From contig NZ_JAAHHS010000025.1 in assembly GCF_010692395.1 (NCBI RefSeq), positions 1-64,000 of the forward strand: a DNA stretch of 64,000 bases. Reading direction: 5' to 3'. Positions 54,225 to 63,627 of the stretch are shown here, piece by piece; the stretch's first letter is position 1, and every line of letters begins with the position of its first letter. A program made the translations under genes and the position numbers. The stretch comes from Moorena sp. SIO3H5. Its GTDB lineage: Bacteria > Cyanobacteriota > Cyanobacteriia > Cyanobacteriales > Coleofasciculaceae. The notes under the pieces were generated by a model that saw nothing but the letters and a program-made list of their open reading frames with translations, was not told the DNA's origin and made no database searches.

Positions 54225-54389
54225 GGTTATATCCTCCTGATGATATGTTAAATGAAAACTGTCTGCTGATTATAAATCCTATGATTAGCCAGATTTTGGA
54301 AAAAAAATAACCAGTTTAAGGGACTAATTAAGCATTGCTTCCCATATTTGAGTCGTTAGGGGGGCGAAATCAACTAAAATTCGTAAGTC

Positions 54390-56372
54390 TTAAAAGGAAT
54401 AAATATTAGCTAACAACCTCTTTATATAGCCCCTACGCCAATAGGATGATTTGAATGAACTGAATAATTTATCAAATCTCAATAGTAGTAGGGGTATATC
54501 AGTGGGAGGTTTAGCAATATACCGTTTATCGTTAATATTTCCAAAACTTTCAGAATGCTCAATATCACCTAATTTTTCTGCTTCATAAAGAGTAGGATTT
54601 TTGAGAACTCTATACAAAGGTTGAGTTGCCATTTTTTTGAGGGGCTTAATGAAGGGATAGTTTTGGATATATTTTTGGTATTGACTAATGAATTCTAAAG
54701 CACCCTTTTGAATAAGTAAAGCTTTTTTTCTATCCTGTAAGCTGAGGTCATGTTCATCAAGTACTGGCTTAACCTCTTGTCCTATACAAGCATAATTATG
54801 AACACTGCCATGGGGAGCAGCATGGATAAATTCCAAAAATGGTAAGCATAGCTTTACTAGATTTTTGTAATATTTAGGCTTGCCTAAATCAATTATATAA
54901 CTAGACATATCCATTCCTTGTTTGCGATTTTTTTTTGCCTGTTTAAGTATTCCAAAGTAGTATCCCTTAATTTCTATATTTTTCTCTATTTTTTTGAGCA
55001 GTGTAGATAGAGAATACTGCATTGTTCCATTCCACCCTATATCTACTATTGCTATTCTTTTTTTATCTAATAAACCAATAGATTTTAGATAATTTAAAAG
55101 ATTTATTCGTTCAGAGCATGCTAACTGTAAAATTTCACTAGCTAGTAATTTATACAACTTATTTAAGTTGATATAATCTTCTTGAGTTTTTACTTTTTGA
55201 TGACTATCTACAAAACCAGCGCTTTGAATTTCTTGCCGATATTGGTTAGGGTCAAGATCAATTCGCTCTAAAAACTGTGAAACTGTTAAGATACTCGTTC
55301 CACTCGCTAAAAAATCCATGGCTACATCGTTTAATTCAAAGATGCTAGGAATATTGAGAGCTCTTCTTGAGGCATACATATAGTCTGCCCTTGGACTATT
55401 ATCTCTATATCCGGCTAGTAGGTAATAAACCTTATGCATGATATAACCATCACGGGATAAGAAGAAAATTTTGTCTATGCCATCTTTAGTGGTTGCATCT
55501 AGCAACCAATTCATGAAACTCAAAAAAAGTATCCCAACATTCTTAAAACCGAAGTTATACCAAAAATCCTCTTCGTCAGTAGTTTGGTTATCCTGAGGAG
55601 CACAATAATACTGATTGATAATGGTTGCTAGATAAAATGAACTATCAATAGATTTTTTTTTGTTAACAAGCTTATGAAATTTTTCCTTTTGAAACCAATA
55701 ACTATTAATAGCTCTGTCTCTTGGTTTTTTATAAAAATAACTTAATAACCCATTGGCTTTGGCATTCAAAACATCGGACTGATAATTATCACCAATGTGA
55801 AGAATATCTTCTGGATTACATCCTAGCTGTTTAACAACATATGGATAAATATCTCCCACAAATTTAGTTTTACCTATAGCACAAGACAAAAATAGCTTGT
55901 CACTCTGATCATAGCCTGCGGCATTAATAATTTTATTAATCACCGATAGGGGGAGATACATATCTGAGATAAAAATAATCTGTTTCTGATTTTCTCGGCA
56001 ATAGTTATAGACCGAAAAAATAAATTCATTACGTCTGCAAACCTCCCTTTCGGTTTCTATTTCAATTTTTTTTAGTATTTGTGAGGTTTGGTTATTAAGT
56101 CCAAAATCTTCTACCAAACACTCAAATATGTCATCCAAGGTAACTTCTGAACCCTGTTCTCGTCTCCAGAGTTTTTCCCTAGATTTTTTTTCAGCTTTTT
56201 GCCTAAGCTTAGGATAATTTGGTAATAACTCGGAATGACAATGCTCATACTGTTTTTGAACCAGTGTAAAAACATCACTTGGCTCTAAAACATTGCGTAT
56301 AATTGCGGTATCAAAGATATCAAAGGATACGTATTGGGATGTATTGATGATCTTGGCTAGTGTGTGATCCAT
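54390..56372 (-). CDS. HAD-domain protein of polysaccharide loci, 660 aa
   Basis: N-terminal HAD fold: nucleophile motif SFDIFDTAIIR (DxD-T), motif II FISDMYLP, Lys region GKTKFVGDIY and motif IV HIGDNYQSDV. A middle block (about 270-480) with FFLSRDGYIMHKVYYLL and IAIVDIGWNGTMQYSLS is conserved in large HAD proteins of capsule loci. The C-terminus is unrecognised. It may act as a sugar phosphatase, or with the central block as a capsule-related transferase. The HAD call is confident; the reaction is not. Confidence 0.82.
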   Translation of the reverse strand: MDHTLAKIINTSQYVSFDIFDTAIIRNVLEPSDVFTLVQKQYEHCHSELLPNYPKLRQKAEKKSREKLWRREQGSEVTLDDIFECLVEDFGLNNQTSQILKKIEIETEREVCRRNEFIFSVYNYCRENQKQIIFISDMYLPLSVINKIINAAGYDQSDKLFLSCAIGKTKFVGDIYPYVVKQLGCNPEDILHIGDNYQSDVLNAKANGLLSYFYKKPRDRAINSYWFQKEKFHKLVNKKKSIDSSFYLATIINQYYCAPQDNQTTDEEDFWYNFGFKNVGILFLSFMNWLLDATTKDGIDKIFFLSRDGYIMHKVYYLLAGYRDNSPRADYMYASRRALNIPSIFELNDVAMDFLASGTSILTVSQFLERIDLDPNQYRQEIQSAGFVDSHQKVKTQEDYINLNKLYKLLASEILQLACSERINLLNYLKSIGLLDKKRIAIVDIGWNGTMQYSLSTLLKKIEKNIEIKGYYFGILKQAKKNRKQGMDMSSYIIDLGKPKYYKNLVKLCLPFLEFIHAAPHGSVHNYACIGQEVKPVLDEHDLSLQDRKKALLIQKGALEFISQYQKYIQNYPFIKPLKKMATQPLYRVLKNPTLYEAEKLGDIEHSESFGNINDKRYIAKPPTDIPLLLLRFDKLFSSFKSSYWRRGYIKRLLANIYSF

Positions 56373-57154
56373 CTGACCTATCTTGAAACTAAGCTGCTGA
56401 AAACCTAATCCAGTGTTGGGTTTTCCTTGCTATATCTATGTGTTCTTAACTACTCTGATTTTCCTATTCAAGGGAAAAGTAAGGATAGATAAGGAGTTAA
56501 GGGGACTAGCATTGAAAAGAGTAATTAAAAAACGGGCAATAAAAGCATTGCCCTGGCTAAGTGAGAAATCTCAGACTATCTAATCACAGCATTCCCATTA
56601 GTGAAGAAAAAGTAACACTATTACTCTAAAGCATAAAAATTATCGATCATCAAAGCAGTGTATTTGTGAAAACTCTAAAAGTCTCTCCCGATCTTGGAAG
56701 GTTGGTGAATTACCTCTGTTGTGCCTATACAATTGGGATACAAACATACACTACATAAGACCCCCAGTTAGCCTACAGCTAAGCTGGGGGAATACTGCCA
56801 AGGTATTCACAGCATTTTGCTTATGTCAATAGTGATCAGTGAACCGACACTCTCAAATACCGAAATATACCTGAAACATACCAAGTGTTTTTTAAACGTC
56901 AAGGGTAGCTAATGGGAAAGTTATACTAAGTTGGGATCAAAGATAGTATTTTCCTCAAAAGGTGATGGGGTGATGAAGTGATGGGATGAAAGTGCTAACT
57001 ATGAATGCAACTTAGTATCACTTGGTATGAATCACGATCATGGTGGTTTTGCACCATGACTGAGACTAAATTAATAAAATTAATTTTTTCAGTTATTCTG
57101 AGTTGACTAGCTAGAACTTACTAAAAGCTGCAGATCAGGTGCATCCTGATTTTC
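56373..57154. other. Intergenic spacer with a GC-rich hairpin
   Basis: A strong hairpin (CCCCCAGTTAGC ... GCTAAGCTGGGGG, 56761-56790) sits near the middle. A gtgatggg repeat follows (about 56960). No ORF is supported. Confidence 0.55.
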
Positions 57155-58045
57155 CTAGTTCATTCCCTGAGGTAATGGTGAAAGAAGGCTTACAGGCTCG
57201 TCTAAACTGTGTTTTTGTCCATTTAGCATGTACCCCATCTTCTCTACTCTCAAAGGTTGTGCATAAAATTTAGCTAGAGCAAGTTGAAAGAAAAAGGCTG
57301 GATTACCGAGTAAGTAGCGAGCTGCGAGACGTTTGGGTTCACGGGATAGGCGATAAAGCCACTCTCCACCAAGATTGGAAATAAATTCTGGACAGTCAGG
57401 AACCAAACCTGCCAATCGGTCGATTACTGCACCACCAGGCATGAAGACATTGACATTAAGACGACTACCATGCTGCCAAATCCATTTTTCTTGAATTGGC
57501 ATACCCATGCCTACCAATAAAAGATTAGGTTTTGCCTGGTTGATTTTATTAATTATCTCTTCATTTTGTCTGGGGTCTTCTTTATCAAAATATCCATGGT
57601 GACCATCGACAACAATATTGGGGTATTGTTCTTTGAGGTTATTAAGGGCTGTTTCTAGATGCTTAGGCTTTGACCCCAACAGAAATATTGAAAAACTATT
57701 TTGGTTAAAATTATCCAGTAATTTGGGCATTAATAGTGTGTAAGAGGCGCGGTATTTTTGCGATAAATTGTACCCCATAAACTGAAGGGCTTTTAAGATA
57801 CCCATACCGTCACAATGGGCGATTTCTGCACTTTGGATAAATTCATAAAACCAGGGGAGCTGCATCGAAAGATTAAAACTATGTACGTTGTAGTTAGCTA
57901 CGGTTATTTTTCTGTCTTCAACGCAAGCGGCATGAATGGCGTCTACAATCCTAGGGACGGTTACACAAGATATTCTACGCTCTAGCAAATGTACATTAAT
58001 AGCAGGTAAATAATCTAATTCATTCAGTTTATTTTTTATTGCCAT
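57155..58045 (-). CDS. WecG/TagA/CpsF-family glycosyltransferase (GT26)
   Basis: 296 residues. YNVHSFNLS, CDGMGILKAL, LLGSKPKHLETAL, VGMGMPIQEKWIW and FMPGGAVIDRLAG match the GT26 family, which transfers ManNAc(A) or related sugars to lipid-linked precursors in ECA, teichoic acid and EPS synthesis. The catalytic-type Asp lies in AHCDGMG. A C-terminal amphipathic stretch (LSREPKRLAARYLLGNPAFF) suits membrane association. In the locus it may add the second sugar of the repeat unit. Confidence 0.92.
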   Translation of the reverse strand: MAIKNKLNELDYLPAINVHLLERRISCVTVPRIVDAIHAACVEDRKITVANYNVHSFNLSMQLPWFYEFIQSAEIAHCDGMGILKALQFMGYNLSQKYRASYTLLMPKLLDNFNQNSFSIFLLGSKPKHLETALNNLKEQYPNIVVDGHHGYFDKEDPRQNEEIINKINQAKPNLLLVGMGMPIQEKWIWQHGSRLNVNVFMPGGAVIDRLAGLVPDCPEFISNLGGEWLYRLSREPKRLAARYLLGNPAFFFQLALAKFYAQPLRVEKMGYMLNGQKHSLDEPVSLLSPLPQGMN

Positions 58046-58249
58046 TGCCGTAATAGTTAGAGTAGTGATTAATTACAGTATTGCTACCGGTTGTCCGCGA
58101 TCGCGTTTTCACGATGTCCAAATTATGAATAAGTTATGTGTGTCTATCACAAGTAGGACTTACGCAGCTGCTAATCGAAATTAAGGTTTTAGGCAATAGG
58201 TAACTTCGGCTCTGGCAACAGAGCACCGGCAATAGGGAATTACAGCAGT

Positions 58250-58277
58250 TTTACAGATCTGATTTTACAGATCTGAG
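58250..58277. repeat. 14-bp tandem duplication
   Basis: ttttacagatctga occurs twice in tandem within the 58046-58401 spacer, which otherwise shows no gene. Confidence 0.9.
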
Positions 58278-58401
58278 TGGATAAGTCTTGAGGAGGTAAA
58301 AACCTTGTATGCTTGGATGGTATCCCCCCATTACCCCCCTAAAAAAGGCGGGTACACAAGAGGCTTACATCCATGGTCTTGACAAATGACAAATGACTAA
58401 C

Positions 58402-58770
58402 TTATCTTTTCCAAATTACCAACATTACACCGCAGATAATCACACCCAACCCCACGGCACGACTAAGGGGGATGGTTTCCTTAAAGAAAAAATAGCCCAT
58501 CAGTACGGAGAAGATGTAAGTCAAGGATACTGAAGGACCAGCAACGCTAAGATTTACCCTGGTCAGCAACAAAATGTATGCGAGTGCCCCTAAACCATAA
58601 CAACATAACCCTGCTATAATCTCTGGGGTCTTGGGTATACTGAAAATTTGATCTAGCCAATTGCTAGCGTTAACTTTTTCCAGCTTTTCGGCTCCAGTTT
58701 TGAGCAAGAACTGTCCAGTAGCACTGGTTAGGACTGACATTAAGAAAAGAATAAATTCTGCTAGAGTCAC
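58402..58770 (-). CDS. Small EamA/SMR-type transporter
   Basis: 122 residues with four TM segments (about 3-19, 46-66, 70-90, 97-118). GQFLLKTGAEKLEKV and FKETIPLSRAVGLGVIICGVMLV match EamA half-size (ArnE/F-like) proteins. Four-TM members work as dimers and are often undecaprenyl-sugar flippases. It could move a lipid-linked monosaccharide in this EPS locus; that is contextual. Confidence 0.85.
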   Translation of the reverse strand: MTLAEFILFLMSVLTSATGQFLLKTGAEKLEKVNASNWLDQIFSIPKTPEIIAGLCCYGLGALAYILLLTRVNLSVAGPSVSLTYIFSVLMGYFFFKETIPLSRAVGLGVIICGVMLVIWKR

Positions 58771-58906
58771 GAATATCTCAGAATTACAAGTGGTCGATGC
58801 TTCTTAATCCGATTGCTAGTTTGATGTTATAGGCTTCAAGCTTATGGAGCGATTAGTTATTGTGATTGCTCCTAAAATAGTGTTAGGAGATTGATTTTAA
58901 GTATTT

Positions 58907-59608
58907 ATGGCTATTTCTAGCTCTGCTACCTACACCGAAGAACAAATTTCAGCTTGGCTGCGGGGTTTATTTGCCGTTGCCTGGGCTGATGGTCACTTTG
59001 ACCCAGAAGAACAAGAGGTTATGGCTCAAATCACCCAAGAGACATTGGCTCCTGGCACTGATTTGCAGTCTTTCGATAAACCCATTACTCCTGAAGAACT
59101 GGCAGCAGCTTTAGGTAAGGATAACACAACCGCAGAGAATTTTCTACGAACTGCTGTAATGGTAGCCTTGGCAGATGGGGTGTACTCTGCGACTGAAGCT
59201 GATGTTCTAGACCAGTTCTGTGAAGCACTAGGTCATAAGGTTGAGGCTCTTGAATCACTGCAGGTAACTCTTTATGACGGTAAGGCAAGTGAGCAAAGGG
59301 ATTCTGTTGATGCGTTAGCTCAAGAACCAGGAAGTTCTGACCATCCCCATTCGGATATTCTACAGCCAATGCGGGATTGGTTAGATGGTATGGATGTTAA
59401 TGACCCACGGGTCGCTCGATTTATGTGCAAACTGATTCCTTCTCAGTGTCCGTTTGAACGGGACGTAAAGCTATTTAATCACAAAATCGTCCACATCCCA
59501 CCGATGTGTAAGCTTAATCCTCTCTATGATCAGTTAGTTGGCTTGCGCTTCCGGGCTTTATCTTATTTAGCCGATGATTGTGGTGAAGATGTTTCAGCTT
59601 ATTTATAA
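58907..59608 (+). CDS. TerB-like + Mo-dependent nitrogenase C-terminal domain protein
   Basis: 233 residues. The N-terminal half (about 10-100) resembles TerB-like helical domains (AWADGHFDPEEQEVMAQI, ADGVYSATEADVLDQF). The C-terminal part (about 165-233) has CKLIPSQCPFERDVKLF, IPPMCKLNPLYDQLVGLRFRALSYLADDC, the domain named after the Mo-dependent nitrogenase C-terminus, common in cyanobacteria without nitrogenase catalysis. Function unproven. It lies upstream of obg. Confidence 0.85.
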   Translation: MAISSSATYTEEQISAWLRGLFAVAWADGHFDPEEQEVMAQITQETLAPGTDLQSFDKPITPEELAAALGKDNTTAENFLRTAVMVALADGVYSATEADVLDQFCEALGHKVEALESLQVTLYDGKASEQRDSVDALAQEPGSSDHPHSDILQPMRDWLDGMDVNDPRVARFMCKLIPSQCPFERDVKLFNHKIVHIPPMCKLNPLYDQLVGLRFRALSYLADDCGEDVSAYL

Positions 59609-59754
59609 GTGGTGATTAGTGGTTGGTGATTGGTGATTAGTCATAAGTCATTGGTGACTAGTCATTAGTCATTGGTGATTCTTAGTTAGATTAATTAAGG
59701 GAAATGGGTTCAACTGACTGATGTCAAGAAAAAACTAAGGACTAAAAACTAATT

Positions 59755-60783
59755 ATGCAATTTATCGACCAAGCAGAAATTGAAGTTGTCGCTGGTAACG
59801 GGGGCGATGGAATTGTGGCGTTTCGGCGGGAAAAGTATGTTCCTGCTGGAGGACCGGCGGGGGGTAATGGTGGTCGGGGGGGTAGCGTGATTTTCAATGC
59901 TATAGAGCATCTGCAAACGTTGCTAGATTTCAAATACGCCCATTGCTTTCGAGCTGAGAATGGGGGTCGGGGAGGCCCTAATAATCGGACGGGAAAAAAT
60001 GGTAGCGATCGCATTATTGAAGTTCCCTGTGGCACGGTTGTCTACAATGCTGACACGGGAGAACTGCTGGGGGATTTGGTGAAACCTAGGCAAATGCTGT
60101 GTGTTGCCAAAGGTGGTAAAGGAGGTTTGGGAAATCGGCATTTCCTGAGTAATCACAATCGCGCACCAGAGCATGCGTTACCTGGACTACCAGGAGAGGA
60201 ATTGAGGTTACGCTTGGAGTTGAAGTTACTGGCGGAGGTGGGCATTATTGGTCTACCTAATGCTGGTAAGTCTACTCTGATTTCAGCACTCTCAGCGGCA
60301 CGACCCAAGATAGCCAATTACCCCTTTACCACTTTGATTCCGAATTTAGGTGTGGTTCGTAAACCAACTGGGGATGGTACTGTATTTGCTGACATTCCTG
60401 GGTTGATTGCTGGAGCTCATCAAGGTATTGGTCTGGGTCACGACTTCCTACGTCATATCGAACGCACTCGCTTGTTACTCCATTTGATTGATATTACTGC
60501 TGCTGACCCGATTGCTGATTATCAAACCATTCAACAGGAATTACAAGCCTATGGGAGAGAATTGCCAGAGCGTCCCCAAATTCTTGCCCTTAATAAGGTA
60601 GATGCGGTTGATCAAGACATGATCGATGAGGTGTCTACTTACCTAAATCAGCTTACTCAGGTACCAGTTTTTTCGATTTCAGCTGTTGCTAAAATCGGCT
60701 TGGATGCTTTGTTATCGAAAATCTGGCAATCTCTAGATCAGTTGTCAGTGGCAGATTCCTCAAAGGCAACAGTCAACCTTTAA
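59755..60783 (+). CDS. obgE: Obg/CgtA GTPase
   Basis: 342 residues. N-terminal glycine-rich Obg fold ([37 protein letters not shown]) and a G domain: [11 protein letters not shown] (P-loop, about 165-175), switch [17 protein letters not shown] and NKVD. The C-terminal TGS-like domain is absent, as usual for this subset. Role: GTPase for large-subunit ribosome assembly and stress response. Standard length and clean frame. Confidence 0.96.
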   Translation: MQFIDQAEIEVVAGNGGDGIVAFRREKYVPAGGPAGGNGGRGGSVIFNAIEHLQTLLDFKYAHCFRAENGGRGGPNNRTGKNGSDRIIEVPCGTVVYNADTGELLGDLVKPRQMLCVAKGGKGGLGNRHFLSNHNRAPEHALPGLPGEELRLRLELKLLAEVGIIGLPNAGKSTLISALSAARPKIANYPFTTLIPNLGVVRKPTGDGTVFADIPGLIAGAHQGIGLGHDFLRHIERTRLLLHLIDITAADPIADYQTIQQELQAYGRELPERPQILALNKVDAVDQDMIDEVSTYLNQLTQVPVFSISAVAKIGLDALLSKIWQSLDQLSVADSSKATVNL

Positions 60784-60836
60784 CAGTGAACTTTCAAGGT
60801 TTAACCGGTAATTAAGAAATGACTAATTATTAATGG

Positions 60837-62309
60837 CTAATTATTCAAGTAGTCATAGACTTGTCGAGAAATTGTGCGAATCAGTTTTTCGGCACTGCTA
60901 TCATTAAAGGGGCGTTTGACCATTACGGTGATAATGTAACGCTTGCCGTTGGGCATTTTGACTAAACCGACATCGGCCAGTAGTCGGCCAAGGGTGCCAG
61001 TTTTATGGGCAATGGTGGCACCATTACCTAGTCCTTGGGGTAATAGTGTGTTGGTCTTGGTTTTGATCATGATATCGATCAGGTCAGTACGAGATTGGGG
61101 AGAAATCCACTTACCTTGCTCAAGGTTAAAAATCAAACTAGCTAGTTCTCTTGGGCTAGTGGTGTTTGTTCCTGGCAAATCTGGTAGGGGGTTGCGCAGT
61201 ACAGTTTTTTTCAACCCCCAAGAGCGGAATCGTTGATTGAGAACTTCGATGCCACCAAGACGTTCAATCAGCATATTTGTAGCCGTGTTATCACTAATGG
61301 TGATCATTTTGGTTGCTACTTCCAGAGCTTTGTACTGTTTGCCTGGTTTTTGATATTTCATGTTTCCAGAACCACCAGCAATCATCTCTGGTTTCATGGT
61401 TATATATTCATCTAAGAAAACTTTGCCTGCATCTACATCCTGAAAGAAAGCAATTAGAATTGGTAACTTAATGGTGCTAGCAGCCGAAAAAATGAGACGG
61501 CTATTTGATTCTAGGAAAGCACCAGTATCAAGATCATGAATGAAGATTCCAGGTTGCAATTGGGGGTGTTGCTTTACTAGAGTTTGAATTTGTTTTTGTA
61601 AGGGAGATTTGTTGAGCAGCAGGGGTGTCAATTGAGAACTAATTGTCTGACTCAAAGTCTGCTGGACTTCAATTGGAGCATTGTCTGTGGTTTTGGTAGA
61701 TGGTTGGCTAGCAGTACCCAAGCTGGATAATACGGTACCTGCGATCGCTGCGAGACCAATGCCTACAATCAGCAAACGGATAATCAAAATCCATAGCCTG
61801 GTAGAGGAGTTTTCGGAACGGCGCTCTCGGCGAGTTCTCCGAATTTGTACAGATTGGTGATTCGGGGTATTGGAGAGGGGTAGTCTAGCCTTTAGCTGGT
61901 GTGCTCTGGAGGAGTTAGGGGATAAATCAGCAACCAATTGTGGCTGAGGACGTTGCCGAATTGGATTACGAGCATTGGTTATGGTGGGCAAGGATGAGGA
62001 CGCTGGTGTAGCAAAGGGATTGAGTCTTCTACGAAGGTTTGGTAACTGGGGTGTTCGGTATGCTACCCTCAGCTGGGATTGACTGGAGCGAATTGTAGAA
62101 GGTTTTGGTGAACGGGATAGACGAGCACGGGTACGGGGGGTAGGTGGCGGGGTTGACCGAGATTTATTTGATTTGGCGGATGAGCTTTGGCGGCGCGTTT
62201 TCTGTTTTGGTTGGGATTTGGAGGGTTTAATTTCCTTAGTTTGTGGCTGTTTGGTAAGGTGGCGACGCGGGCGGCGGCGGGAGGAGGTTGGTTTCTTTTG
62301 TTTTTCCAC
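60837..62309 (-). CDS. Class A beta-lactamase-fold serine hydrolase with basic tail
   Basis: 490 residues. The N-terminal 170 residues are disordered and Arg/Pro/Ser-rich, then a TM (about 172-195) anchors the catalytic domain outside. The fold carries STIK (278-281, nucleophile Ser278 and Lys281), SDN (339-341) and KTG (436-438). At the class-A Glu166 position, RNPLPDL has no obvious Glu, so beta-lactam hydrolysis is doubtful; a D,D-peptidase-like or signalling role is as likely. The basic tail could bind nucleic acid or phospholipid. Confidence 0.85.
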   Translation of the reverse strand: MEKQKKPTSSRRRPRRHLTKQPQTKEIKPSKSQPKQKTRRQSSSAKSNKSRSTPPPTPRTRARLSRSPKPSTIRSSQSQLRVAYRTPQLPNLRRRLNPFATPASSSLPTITNARNPIRQRPQPQLVADLSPNSSRAHQLKARLPLSNTPNHQSVQIRRTRRERRSENSSTRLWILIIRLLIVGIGLAAIAGTVLSSLGTASQPSTKTTDNAPIEVQQTLSQTISSQLTPLLLNKSPLQKQIQTLVKQHPQLQPGIFIHDLDTGAFLESNSRLIFSAASTIKLPILIAFFQDVDAGKVFLDEYITMKPEMIAGGSGNMKYQKPGKQYKALEVATKMITISDNTATNMLIERLGGIEVLNQRFRSWGLKKTVLRNPLPDLPGTNTTSPRELASLIFNLEQGKWISPQSRTDLIDIMIKTKTNTLLPQGLGNGATIAHKTGTLGRLLADVGLVKMPNGKRYIITVMVKRPFNDSSAEKLIRTISRQVYDYLNN

Positions 62310-62541
62310 TGCTGAATCTTAGGCTGAGGTTTACCAGATACATAAAACCCGAAACAATCTGCTAGTTCTCGGAATTTTCTGAGTATGGTCTAATGATAAG
62401 GGAGAGAACTTTAATGGATGTAGCGCTATCAAGCTTCCCTTTCAGTTTTTCTTGAGTCTTCCGATTACAGAGTTTTGATCTAGTACCAACAGTTGAAGCG
62501 CCCATATATCACACCTCCAATAAAACCTATGCAAGCCTATT

Positions 62542-63342
62542 TTAGGACTGGTTTGGTTTTGATGGATCATCTACCCCAGACTTTGGTAAAAATTCTAGCG
62601 CCCATTCTACCTGGCGGAGCATTCCTCTGAGCATGTTGATCTCTTCTGTGGTGGGGGTTGCTCGGTTTAATAGACGTCGCAGCTTTTCCATCCGTGCTGC
62701 TTTGGTATGGGGATAAAGATAACCAATTTTCAATAATAAGGCTTCTAGATGCTTAGAGTAGCGTTCTATCTGGTCCAAAAGAGCAGCATCTTGGTAGGGG
62801 AGAGCGGGGGATAAGGGTTGAGTTGGGATGGGTGATGGCTGGTGTGTACTTTGATCAAGTTGATATTGATAAAGTTCATAACAGCACACTGTTACGGCTT
62901 GGGCTAGGTTTAAGACTGGATAGGTGGAACTAGTGGGAATCCGGACAAACCGCTGAGCATGATTGAGTTCATCATTGCTCAATCCCCTAGATTCAGGGCC
63001 AAAAATCAGGGCAGAGGTTACGCCAGGTGACAATAACCAGGGTAAGGCGGTTCTGGGATGTTCGAGAGTAGTGGGGATGGCGCGGCTACGAGCAGTGGTT
63101 GCGATCGCTCTTTGACACCCGACTAAGCCATCTGCTATGGTTGCTACGACTTGGGCTTTTTCTAAGATATCTACCCCATGCACTGCCATCTGCTGTGCTT
63201 CTTGGCTGAGATGGTCACACTGAGGATTCACTAGCACCAGCTGCGATAACCCCATATTTTTCATCACTCGCGCTACAGAACCCACATTCAATGGACCAGC
63301 GGGTTCTACTAAAACAATCCTGACTCCGATATACATTTTCAA
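62542..63342 (-). CDS. trmJ: TrmJ-type RNA 2'-O-methyltransferase (SpoU)
   Basis: 266 residues with a SPOUT trefoil knot: VRIVLVEPAGPLNVGSVARVMKNMG (motif 1), LIFGPESRGLSNDEL (motif 2), IPTSSTYPVLNLAQAV (motif 3). It matches TrmJ, which methylates the ribose of residue 32 in tRNA using SAM. The C-terminal helical part is typical. No obvious co-operonic partner. Confidence 0.92.
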   Translation of the reverse strand: MKMYIGVRIVLVEPAGPLNVGSVARVMKNMGLSQLVLVNPQCDHLSQEAQQMAVHGVDILEKAQVVATIADGLVGCQRAIATTARSRAIPTTLEHPRTALPWLLSPGVTSALIFGPESRGLSNDELNHAQRFVRIPTSSTYPVLNLAQAVTVCCYELYQYQLDQSTHQPSPIPTQPLSPALPYQDAALLDQIERYSKHLEALLLKIGYLYPHTKAARMEKLRRLLNRATPTTEEINMLRGMLRQVEWALEFLPKSGVDDPSKPNQS

Positions 63343-63627
63343 GGTTTAAGAAGGTTGTTCTTGCCCAGGCTTCCCTTTTAGGGTAGGTTGAAAGTCACCG
63401 TTCCAGCACAAAACAGTTGCACCATTTGTGCAAGTTCAGGACTTAGGCAAAACTGGGCAACAAACGCGCTGATGGTATAGAGTGCGTTATTAAGGCACCC
63501 TACAGGTAGAGTCGCTGCTTCAGTCCTGCTCCCTCTTCTGCTGATGGGGAAGCGACTGCATCAAGACATGGTGCTATCTTTGAGGGCAACTTTGGTATTC
63601 ACCACTTGATATTAACCTGAGTTGGAC
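63343..63627. repeat. Spacer with a gatgcagtcgct-family repeat
   Basis: The segment 63509-63568 (gagtcgctgc... gcgactgcatcaagac) is a relative, in reverse orientation, of repeats at 32102-32155 and about 35133-35211. Confidence 0.6.

Noticed and set aside
59742-60035. Pro-rich ORF antisense to obg
   Set aside because: It is a shadow of the glycine-rich Obg domain.
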